Origin: Liolophura sinensis
Taxonomy: Eukaryota > Mollusca > Polyplacophora > Chitonida > Chitonidae
Assembly (NCBI RefSeq): GCF_032854445.1
Contig: NC_088305.1
Location: 4,901,606 to 4,965,605, forward strand
Length of the DNA stretch: 64,000 bases
Direction of reading: 5' to 3'
Shown piece by piece: positions 36,301 through 48,300 of the stretch. Both the position numbers and the translations under genes were made by a program. How positions within the stretch are numbered: the first letter of the stretch is position 1; each line of letters opens with the position of its first letter. The notes below the pieces were generated by a model, which was not told where the DNA came from, did not search any database, and was given only the letters and a program-made list of their open reading frames with translations.

Positions 36301-39300
36301 TAAGCCTGTAAGATATTATAAGACCTTGTATTATTATGTTTATTTGATTGTTTTCTAATGCCATGCTCAATTAAGAATTTAACATTCATACAGGCTGATG
36401 ACCAACTTTTTGGGTAGAGGAAACCTGACCGCTCAAAGAAAACCACCAACCTTTGGTAATAGGGAGGTGGGATATTTTATAATCCTGTAGGTGGCACTAT
36501 AATGAAGCAGGGCCTTGACCCATTGTTATGTCAAAAACCTTGTAGCTGAACTTTCTACTGTTACCTCGTTCTGTCGTTACTGTAAGGTTATACTAATGAA
36601 CTGGGAAATGAATGTCTGAGGTCAATACAATTATGTTGGAGTGCTACTGGCAATACTTACAAGCCCTCCTACATGTATGTGTGACAAATGTCATACCTAT
36701 GGAAGGGAAATGGTCTCCAGAGAACAGCAATGGCATTGTGACAATCGGCAAATAGTCACAGGTAACCAGTGAAATACAGCCTCGTACTGCCCTAGCACCA
36801 TGGCTTAAACAGAATTTATAGTTCACAAAAAGGCAGTGATGTTAACTGCAATTTCTTACAAGTCACTGGTCCAGAATTACTCAAAATGCTGTGTTGTCAT
36901 CATAGTTAACATACAGAAACATTAAAACAATAGAAATTAGGGACCAGTCTTTGTGGAAGCTTAGTCCATCATAAGAATCCTCAATCACGATCAATTATAT
37001 ATTGTCACTGACAGACTCCTGGGATCAATGAAACCAGGATAATTCTGAACATTTCCTATCACAGAATGGAGCTGAATCCAGGACAAGCAACTTAACCACT
37101 CTGCCACAAGCTGCTCTCTGCGGATGCTGTGTCATGGATGCTGTGCCACAGATGCTGTGTCATGAGCTGTTCTCCGCAGATGCTGTGTCATGGATGCTGT
37201 GTCACAAATGCTATGTCATGGATGCTGTGCCATGGATGCCATGTCACGGATGCTGTGCCATGAGCTGTTCTCTGCAGATGTTGTGTCACGGATGCTGTGC
37301 CACAAATGCTATGTCACTTATGCTGTGTCACGGATGCTATGTCAAGCGCCTTTATAGTCAGTCACAACTAGATCCAAACACAGTGGTGAACAGCCACATG
37401 TATGTGTACTGGCCAAGCGCCACTTTCACAAAACTTTTTCACGTCATATTTCTTGTACTGTTAACTTTCTGCATTCTCTTGGTTTACATGAACAGGCCTT
37501 TAAATTCTACAGAGCTCTACACTCTGTAATGCCTTCTTGTTTTCATGCCACTTTTTCTTCTTTCTCAAGTACTCACCAAATCGTAGTTGAATCTTTCGTA
37601 GTAGTACTTTTTGAAGTCATCCATCCAGACCTCAGCCAATCGAATGGAGTTTTTCTTGACAACGTTGACGCCAGACTTCCACTTGTATGGTGAGCGCTTC
37701 CTGAAGATGTGACCTACATGTGAGCAGGGGATGATCTCCAGTGTGCCTCCACACATCCATACCTAGGGAACAGACAAGGTCAAAGGTCAAAGGTCAGAAA
37801 ACAGGGAAGGTCACAGGACCGTAGGGGAACAAACAAGGACGGTGAGGGACCAAACAAGGACAGGGAGAAACAACAAGGTCAAGGGTACAAACACGGTCAA
37901 AGGTCAGGGGAACAAACAAGGTCAACGGTCAGGAAAACAAACACTGTCAAAGGTCAGGGGAACAACCATGGTCAAAGGCCATGCGAACAAACACTGCTAA
38001 AAGTCAGGAAAACAAACACGGTCAAAGGTCTGGGCAACAAATAAGGTCAAAGGTCAAGTAATAAACGTGGTCAAAATTCAGGTAAACACCTGTAGCTGTT
38101 AGTTTTCTTTGGAGTTCAGCATCACTTTTAACATTATTATGTTTTTATCTCCTTGATGAAAGGAGAGATCCATCATGCTTCCTTTCTGAAACTGCAGTCT
38201 AAGTGTACCAGACAAACATGTAGCACACCATCTATTTATTTATTTATTGTTGTACTGGAGAAATTCTTCCTTCATATCCACAGTACATTAATTTGGGCAC
38301 ACAATGCGTTGTCATCTTCAATCTATATTTGGGGGTACCCAAAATTTTTGCTCAGTTTTATACAGAGGTCACTATGAAATGAATCAACTAGCTTTATTTG
38401 GCTATCAACTTGTCAAGACAGGGAGGAGATATTTCACTTTAAATGCAGTGGAAACATAACTGATTAAAATACTCAAAGACACGCACTATTTTTTCTTTTT
38501 GCAATCCACAAGAATTGGGAATAATGCTTTGGCACCTAAACTGAGAATACCACATATAACACCGGGAAAGGCAGATTTACTTACCCTGAAGGAAAGCTCA
38601 AGGTTTTCCCCACCCCAGATGTCCATCCCTGGGTCGTAGGTTCCCAGATAGGTGAAGTATTCCCTACTGATGGAAAAGAGCCCACCTGCCATGGTTGGAG
38701 ATCTGTAAACCAGCCACCAAAATCTCAAGTCAGTTCTGTATTCCAATAGCTTCAATGAAAATGTTTTTCTTTCATTTTTGAATTTCATTGTAATATTTCA
38801 TTGATTCGACATATAAATGTTAGAAAAGGTACAGAGTCTATGGAGGAAGCTTCCAAATGTATATGCACTTCATTTAAATTTAAGTTATAAACCACTTTAC
38901 ATGTAATTACATTTAATGGAGAAAACACTGGGAACCAAGTGTTTAATTCATAATTTGCAGGAAATTTGGTTTGAAAATTGGCGTTCAACAAACAAGTATG
39001 AATTATTTTTTTCTTAAAACATAAACAAAATGGTGGTATTCATACAAAAGTAAGTGACATGTTAGATGCATGTGGGACTATGTGTGGAGTACAGTCTGAA
39101 CTGTGAGTGGAAAACAGCCTGAACTGTGTGTGGAGTACAGTCTGAACTGTGAGTGGAAAACAGCCAGATCTGTGTGTGCAGAACGGTGAGAAATGTCAGT
39201 GGAAAACAGTCTCAGCTGTGAGTGGAAAACAGCCAGAACTGTGTGTGGAGAAAGGTGAGAAATGTGTGTGGAAAACAGTCTGAACTGTGTGTGGAGTACA

Positions 39301-42300
39301 GTCTGGACTGTGAGTGGAAAACAGCCAGAACTGTGTGTGGAGTACAGTCTGGACTGTGAGTGGAAAACAGCCAGAACTGTGTGTGGAGTACAGTCTGGAC
39401 TGTGAGTGGAAAACAGCCAGATCTGTGTGTGCAGAACGGTGAGAAATGTCAGTGGAAAACAGTCTCAGCTGTGAGTGGAAAACAGCCAGATCTGTGTGTG
39501 CAGAACAGTGAGAAATGTAAGTGGAAAACAGTCTCAGCTGTGAGTGGAAAACAGCCAGATCTGTGTGTGCAGAACGGTGAGAAATGTAAGTGGAAAACAG
39601 TCTCAGCTGTGAGTGGAAAACAGCCAGAACTGTGTGTGGAAAACAGTCTGAACTGTGTGTGGAGTACAGTCTGGACTGTGAGTGGAAAACAGCCAGAACT
39701 GTGTGTGGAGTACAGTCTGGACTGTGAGTGGAAAACAGCCAGAACTGTGTGTGGAAAACGGTGAGAAATGTGTGTGGAAAACAGTCTGAACTGTGAGTGG
39801 AAAACAGTCTGAACTGTGTGTGGAGTACAGTCTGGGCTGTGTGTGAAGAACAGTGAGAAATGTGTGTGGAAAACAGTCTGAACTGCAAGTGGAGTACAGC
39901 CTGGACTGTGAGTGGAAAACAGCCAGAACTGTGTGTGGAGAATGGTGAGAAATGTTTGTGGAAAACTGTCTGAACTGTGAGTGTGGAAAATGACAAGAAC
40001 TATGTCTGGAACAGTGAGAACTGTGTGTGAAACACAATCAGAACTGTATGTGGAAAACAGTGAGAAATGTGTGTGTGAATAACAGTGAGAAGAGTAGGAC
40101 GTGAGTGGCAAAAATAGTCAGAGCTGTATGTGGAAAACAGTCAGAACTGTATGAGGACAACAACAAGAACTATATGTGGAAAACAGTCAGAACTGTATAA
40201 AAACAGTCAGAACTGTATAGAAAACAGTCAGAACTGTATGCGGAAAACAGTCAGAAATGCAAAGAAAATAGTCAGAAATGTGATTGGAGAACAGTAAAAA
40301 GCATGTATGGAAATGAATAGGATGTGTGTGGAATACAGTCAGAACTGTTTGTGGAAAACAGCAAGAACTATATGTGGAAAACAATCAGAACTTTATGTGG
40401 AAAACAGCAAGAACTATATGTGGAAAACAATCAGAACTGTATGTGGAAAACAGTCAGAAGTGTATAGAAAACAGTCAGAAATGTGAATGGAGAACAGCAA
40501 GAAGCATGTATGGAAATGAGTAGAATGTGTGTGGGGTACAGTCAGAACTGTGTGTGGAAAACAGCAAGAACTATATGTGGAAAACAATCAGAACTGTATG
40601 TGGAAAACAGCAAGAACTATATGTGGAAAACAATCAGAACTGTGTGTGGAAAACAGTCTGAACTGTGAGTGGAGTACAGTCTGAACTGTGAGTGGAGTAC
40701 AGTCTGAACTGTGTGTGGAGAATGGTGAGAAATGTGTGTGGAAAACAGTCTGAACTGTGAGTGTGGGAAATGACCAGAACTATGTCTGGAACAGTGAGAA
40801 CTGTGTGTGAAACACAATCAGAACTGTATGTGGAAAACAGTGAGAAATGTGTGTGTGAATAACAGTGAGAAGAGTAGGACGTGAGTGGCAAAAATAGTCA
40901 GAGCTGTATGTGGAAAACAGTCAGAACTGTATGAGGACAACAACAAGAACTATATGTGGAAAACAGTCAGAACTGTATAGAAAACAGTCAGAAATGTCAG
41001 TGGAGAACAGTAAAAAGCATGTATGGAAATGAGTAGGATGTGTGTGGGAAACAGTCAGAAACTGCGTGTGGAAAACAGAGTTGTATGTAGAAACAGTCAG
41101 AACTGTATAGAAAACAGTCAGAAATGTGAGTGGAGAACAGTAAAAAGCATGTATGGAAATGAGTAGGATGTGTGTGGCAAACAGTCAGAAACTGTGTGTG
41201 GAAAACAGAGTTGTATGTAGAAACAGTCAGAACTGTATAGAAAACAGTCAGAAATGTGAGTGGAGAACAGCAAGAACTATATGTGGAAAACGATCAGAAC
41301 TGTATGTGGAAAACAGTCAGAACTGTATAGAAAACAGTCAGAAATGTGAGTGGAGAACAGTAAAAAGGATGTATGGAAATGAGTAGGATGTGTGTGGGAA
41401 ACAGTCAGAAACTGTGTGTGGAAAACAGTCAGAACTGTATAGAAAACAGTCAGAAATGTGAGTGGAGAACAGTAAAAAGGATGTATGGAAATGAGTAGGA
41501 TGTGTGTGGGAAACAGTCAGAAACTGTGTGTGGAAAACAGTCAGAACTGTATAGAAAACAGTCAGAAATGTGAGTGGAGAACAGTAAAAAGGATGTATGG
41601 AAATGAGTAGGATGTGTGTGGGAAACAGTCAGAAACTGTGTGTGGAAAACAGTCAGAACTGTATAGAAAACAGTCAGAAATGTGAGTGGAGAACAGTAAA
41701 AAGGATGTATGGGAATGAGTAGGATGTGTGTGGGAAACAGTCAGAAACTGTGTGTGGAAAACAGTCAGAACTGTATAGAAAACAGTCAGAAATGTGAATG
41801 GAAAACAGCAAAAAAGCATGTATGGAAATGAGTAGGATGTCTGTGAAAAAACAGTGAGAACTATGCGTGGAATACGGCCACAACCGTGAGTGGAAAACAG
41901 TCAGAATTATGCGCAAAAAAGCTGGAAAATATGCAGCAAGTTTTTCAAGAAGCTCTATCTATTCCTTCTTTTTTACAGGTTACATCTATTAAAGCTAACC
42001 ATAAATTGCCCATGGAAATGGAATTTTATTTAACCAAACCTTCCCACACGTGAATTACTGCCCATGATCCAGTAGGGTCAAACTCATTCCACAACCCAAA
42101 CCGCGGAACACAGATGGAGAGGTGAAGTTCACAGAGGGTTCCATCTCAGTTTAAAATCCAACCCACCAAACAGATATCACACATGGAGAGGTAACTTTCA
42201 CAGAGGATCCCACTGAGTTCAAAATCCAACCCACCAAACAGATATCACACATGGAGAGGTAACTTTCACAGAGGATCCCACTGAGTTTAAAATCCAACCC

Positions 42301-45300
42301 ACCAAACAGATATCACACATGGAGAGGTAACTTTCACAGAGGATCCCACTGAGTTCAAAATCCAACCCACCAAACAGATATCACACATGGAGAGGTAACT
42401 TTCACAGAGGGTCCCACTGAGTTCAAAATCCAACCCTCTAAACAGATACATATACCACAAGTGAAGAGGTGAAGAGGTGAAGTTCACAGAGGGTCCCCAG
42501 TGAGTTCAAACCTCCGTAGATACCACAAATGGAAGGGTTAAGTTCACAGATTTAGAGTCCCACCGAGTTCAAAACTCAAACCTCCAAACAGATACATACA
42601 CAAAACATGGAAGAGCAACTTCACAGAGGGTCCCAGTGAGTTCAAACCTCCGAACAGATACCACAAATGGAAGGGTTAAGTTCACAGATTTAGACAGTCC
42701 CACCGAGTTCAAAACTCAAACCTCCAAACAGATACATATACAAAACATGGAGGAGCAACATCACAGAGGGTCCCAGTGAGTTCAAACCTCCGAACAGATA
42801 CCACAAATGGAAAGGTAAAGTTCACAGTGGGTCCCAGTCATTTCACAACCAAAACTTTATCCCCACCATCGGGGAGGAAAATTCACAGAAGGAATGACAG
42901 GAGACAGGAATCATTTCACCACAACAATACACGAGACACAAAACTTTTAACAACAATCAACCCGTTCAAACAAAGGTGCATAATGGGTGCCAACTAAACT
43001 AAACACACATCCATCAAATACTTCTGGAGCACTGTATAGACCTGATCAAAACTAGCTTTATACATACACCGCATATAAGCACTGTGTGCTACAATAAATC
43101 TTAGAAGTGTCTTTTTTTGGCAGACATGTTCATTTATGCACCGAGTACATAAAGCATTACATGTATGTATTCAGTATATCTCAATATGAGAATATAAAAA
43201 CATTCTTAACCACATGCACACATGTTTACAACTTCTCAAGTCAATGCAAGTACGACACTAAACCCCAATCACTCACTCACTCTCAAGACAATGGGGCATG
43301 GGTGTTACTTGTTGTGGCTCACCCACAGTTCAAGGACAGAACTGTGCATGTTTACTTTGGAAGACAGTATTAGTACAGTTAGTAATGTCATTAAATCATG
43401 CTATAATTATAATATAAGTTTGCGGTAAGATACATGTATACTGATCATGCTACCTAAGTGCTCACACCAAGATGGCCACATCTATAAAGTACAGGACAGG
43501 ATGTATGATACAACAACGACAACAGTGACCATGACAACAGCAAAGCTTCTACTAAAGGAGGTTTTCGTATGAAACAATACAGAGTGGAAACTAGAGACCT
43601 TCACAAGCGACAACAGTCAAGGGAGAGAACTGCAGCTGGAAAAACCCCTGCACATTTTACTGCACTTCTGTGATTCACCATTTGCTTATTCACAAGTACC
43701 TGATTGGTGTTATGCGGTGTATATATGCCCTACAAGAATATGCCCATCATACATGACGCGTACAGTTCATTGTATCACAGGCCATCTGAGCCTGGGACAA
43801 ACTCGGCGCAAACATGAAACACCAGTGATCAAGGGGTACACCTCACTGTTCAAGGTGCAATCTCAGTGATCAAGGGATAACCTCAGTGATCAAGGGATAA
43901 CCTCAGTAATCTATAAACAATATCATTGATCAAGAGGAACCTCAGTGATCAGGAACCTCACTGATCACGAGCCTCACTTCCGTGATTAAGGGGTAACATT
44001 CGTGAACAAGGGATAAACTCCTCAGCGATCAAGGGGCAAACTCAGTGATCCAGAGATGGCTTTTCAGAAAAACAGTGGGACAGACGTTCGCGAATTTGTA
44101 TTGCAGGATAACTATTAAAACTCTATTCAAATAAAACTTGTTCACAGTTGTGGTTCTAGGTTTCTTCTATTTAGTGGAAAGTTGCTCAAAAGTGCAGCAA
44201 ACTATGCAGAATTGTTATCGCCAGCTCCAGGGTTAAGCAACCAAATAAAAGGAGGGGGGGATCAGGGGAGAGAACTGTGCTAGATATACACATACTCCAC
44301 AGGGGAGATTGGATTTGTCCGTTTAGCCTTGGTGTAATCAGGAATGGGCATCCAGTTAAACTGTAGGTTCCAGTCAAAACGGCCAACATGCACCATCGAC
44401 GCTGAGAAAGATTGGAAGTAGAAGTTTTCTGCGCTAATCTGGTCGATGACTGGACACACCACATGGGTTTTATTCTCACCAATACGGTGCAAGAGAGGCT
44501 CCAACCAACCTGCGGCAAAGACATTCAGCAATGGCTAAATCAACAAGCAAATCACATGCTCACATTATACTAACCTGCAGGCAAAGACATTCGGCAAAAG
44601 CTAAATAAAACAGAAAAACACATGCAGCTCACATGATCATAAAAACCTGAGGTAAAGACATTGGGCAAATGCTAAGTCAACAACCAAAACCCATGCTCAC
44701 ATTTTACCAGTCTGTGGTAAAGACATTCAGCAAACTTCAGTCAGTGTGCCAATATCACATGCTCAAACCACCTTGTGGTAAAGACACTCAGAAAGCATAC
44801 ATGTAAATCAGTTAGCAAATCACATGCTCACACACACACACAGATAAGGTCATCCCGCCAGAACACACTTGTCATGATGGTCACTTACTAACGTGTTACT
44901 CTGGTATATAGTACGTACACCGCATCTTCACATACACCCTGAGGTTAATATACACTTCATCATCACCACAAAAAAACCAGCTGCCCTAAATGACCTAAAC
45001 TTTTGCTCACAAAGGTGCATTTTTGGAGGCAAATAAATGTCACAAAATATTACTTTTGGTGCTGAAACTTACAATTTTCTAGTAGAATATCATCCCATGT
45101 TCTGAACAAACCTTAAAACACCTTTCCAAAAACAACAGAACTCTCAGAATCAGGAAAAATGGGCAAGTTAGTCATGGACGAAATTTATGCTCAGTTAGGG
45201 TCAGTTTTCTACATTAGAACACGTACAGATGTCAAATACATTTTAATACATGTAAGAAACTGGTTCTCCAGGACTACTGTCACAGTGTGTTTTCAGTTTT

Positions 45301-48300
45301 ATCCTTCAATATAAATTTTTCATTGAACAAACCGTCTGGAATTTCTGAAACAGATGGTATGACACATTATCTTCATTTGGTGACATATTCATCATTTTCC
45401 AAAACTAAAACGACTCTTCATGATACCTGCTTCGTGATACATGTATCATTTTGATCTTCTAGCTTTCGATATACATTATAGGCAATTTATGATTGCATTT
45501 TTTGTCTGCATGGAACCACTTTGTAGTCTGACACATTTATGCTGTTATCTTCATGTATGTACGCAGATTAAATGCATCTGTTTTGGCCTATTGACAATTT
45601 GATGCTCTCTTTACTGTTATCATTGGTGCACCCTAGAATAACCTATAATCAGTTTTCAGTTCATCATTGAGGTATACTGTAGTAGGTTTTTTCTTTGTAA
45701 ACACCTTCAACATTCAAACAGGTCTCAAGCAGAAACAAATTTTTCCCATCAACAAAAGGATAGGTCCAAGAGGAGAAACTCTTCAGAGAAAACAAAACAA
45801 GGGAGACAACTTTTCCAGCTCCTACATGTATCTTTTTGAATTTGATTAATCCAATTTAGCGGACTATTAAAATTTACAACTGTATCTGTAGTCGGAGCAG
45901 AGGTGGTTTCAACTACAAACCTACAATATTTTGAGCATGATCAGATTAACAAAAGACGTATGCACAGTATATCAAAATTATGACAAATATGTTTTACAAA
46001 CATACCTACTCTACAAAAACAACACGAGACGTGCAAGTAGACTAAGGACAAGAACGTTAAAGATGCTAGAAAGTTAAATGTAATTAGGAAGACAAAATTA
46101 GAAAGTTAGTCTACTGTATTATACCTCTGAGAAACTTCACATCTAAGTGAGCCATCAATCAGACTGCAGTCAATTAGCACCGGGGAAAATATCCGGTGTG
46201 GCTGAATATTTCATAATGATCCACGGGTTTTACGCTGGTTTAGAGAAAGTCGAGATTTAGGCACGCATTTTGAGGTCAAAACTGACGAAGAAAAGGATAT
46301 TTGTCTTTGTGGAATAAAGAGATTGATGAACAACCCATGCAGCTACATGTAGGCTGGAGCAAAACTTAGAGGTGAGCATTCAAGCTTCCACAGAAATCCT
46401 TCCAAAGCCAAGACGAAAGGGACGGGAGAGTCCTTGCTCAATCGAGATAAATACGCCTTTCAGAGACATGTCACAAGAGGCCATTCTGTGTCAACACATA
46501 TTTTACCTTTCTAGGATCAGCAACCTGATCTCTACACACGCAGTTTTCTACATGTACCAATGGGATTTTGTAACAGCTAACTTTCAACAGTTATGTTCAT
46601 AAAATCCTGACACATGTACAAAGCGTTGGTGATTTTGACGATAAGGAATTTGCAAGATCCCATAAAGATTCCCTAGAAATTTAATGCTTATAATTCAAAC
46701 TGAATCCACATAAATCAAATCAGACACGTTATAATATAGTTACGTGTATATACATATATGGATTCAAACTGCCTTATACATGTTATACACACAGACATCT
46801 TTGTGTTACCCTAACTTGTATTAAGACATATACAATCCAAAATCTAACAACTTACTATCTACATGTGTGTTTCTCTCTCACTCCGTCCAAAGTTCAATAC
46901 TTCAAATGCAGATATATTTCAACCGGTTACCATGTGAGATGCACACAAATGAAAAACACAAAGATCATGCATATATCTAGAGATTATATTCAAAGTTCTG
47001 GCTAATATGAAAATGTAAAACTAACACTTGCATCTTGAGCTACAATGGATCCTTATTTCTTCAATGTACTGTATTTCACCAAAAGTTTCGTACATGTAGC
47101 AAAATTTAATTTAAAATTAAATATTAAATTTCTATTTAACAATTTGTGCACTTTCACAGGCACATAAAGGCCTTAAAATGCTACTCTAGATGCCATCACT
47201 TAAGCTCTTCTGATAAGCACTTCATCAAAGTTTAGAAGAAGAAAAAAAAAACCTCTTTATAATAAGGTGGTCCTATACGGTGGATAATTCAGGGTCAAAG
47301 AAAATATGTCAGTTGAGAAGTGCTAACTTCAGGTGAATTACAGTAGACTGCTGAATGCTGGACCTTGTCTCATCTAGAACTACTGACCCTCTGTGGTATC
47401 ACCCTACACCCTCTATCTCCTCAACCTGACTCAAAACTGATGCCTATATATCTTTATATTTTCAATGAAGCAATTAAAAGCCTCAAATGTAGAGGAAAAA
47501 TCTGAAGACATAGTGAGAATTCAGAAATCCGTCCCTGTAATGTGAAGCCGTTGCACGCAGTCCTAACGTAATGAGCAACGACTGGCATCAGGAATGATAC
47601 AACTTGTCTGAACAGACAACTAATGCTACAAATGCTATCATTCTCCATTATGTCTACACACTACTGTATAAATATCATTAAAAAAGTACTGGACCATTAA
47701 TCTAAGATATTATACACAGTACATTCACAATGATGCACCAAAACTGCTTTGTTCCTTTGTCAACTCCACATTGAATAAAGTCTGAGCGCTTCCTGCTCAA
47801 CTTCATATCACCATGATAAAGGCAAATTATTTACAACCTTTGACTACCATCCACACCACCACCAGCATTCTGGCACTGAGGTCCCATGATAAGTTTGGGC
47901 TAATTCAGACCTGCCTGACCACAGATGGACAGTTTAGCCAGACAATAATAACGATTAATAACAACACAAATAAGGTTCTTAATTAGGGTGGTTCAACCAC
48001 CCTAATTCATTAGATGTATGAGTAACTTTCCACCCATGATAAACCCCAATATGAATCTCCACTCGATGTTTCCCATCAAATGCAATAATTAGGAGCCATT
48101 TAACAAGGTCATATGGATAACAATTTTTATTTATTCTGCAAGCAAAGTACCTGTATCCAGACGCCAACACCATCCATCATGCTTTTGCTTTACCCAAACA
48201 CAGCTTCTGGGGTAAGCTGAAGTTGTTGCAAATATAACTTCAATGTGCTATCAACCTTAACTTTTAAATGCCACTAAATGATGCCACACACATCAACTTT

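Noticed and set aside
39196-40111. Open frames over 200 codons on minus with Cys/His/Phe repeats, zinc-finger-like at first sight
   Set aside because: The spacing of Cys and His comes from the 24-bp minisatellite unit; there is no CxxC...HxxxH pattern, and it lies in a GALNT intron.
45201-48229. Search for a third alternative exon 5
   Set aside because: The conserved CPVID and FDWNLQFNW coding blocks occur only at 44296-44509 and 49446-49659.
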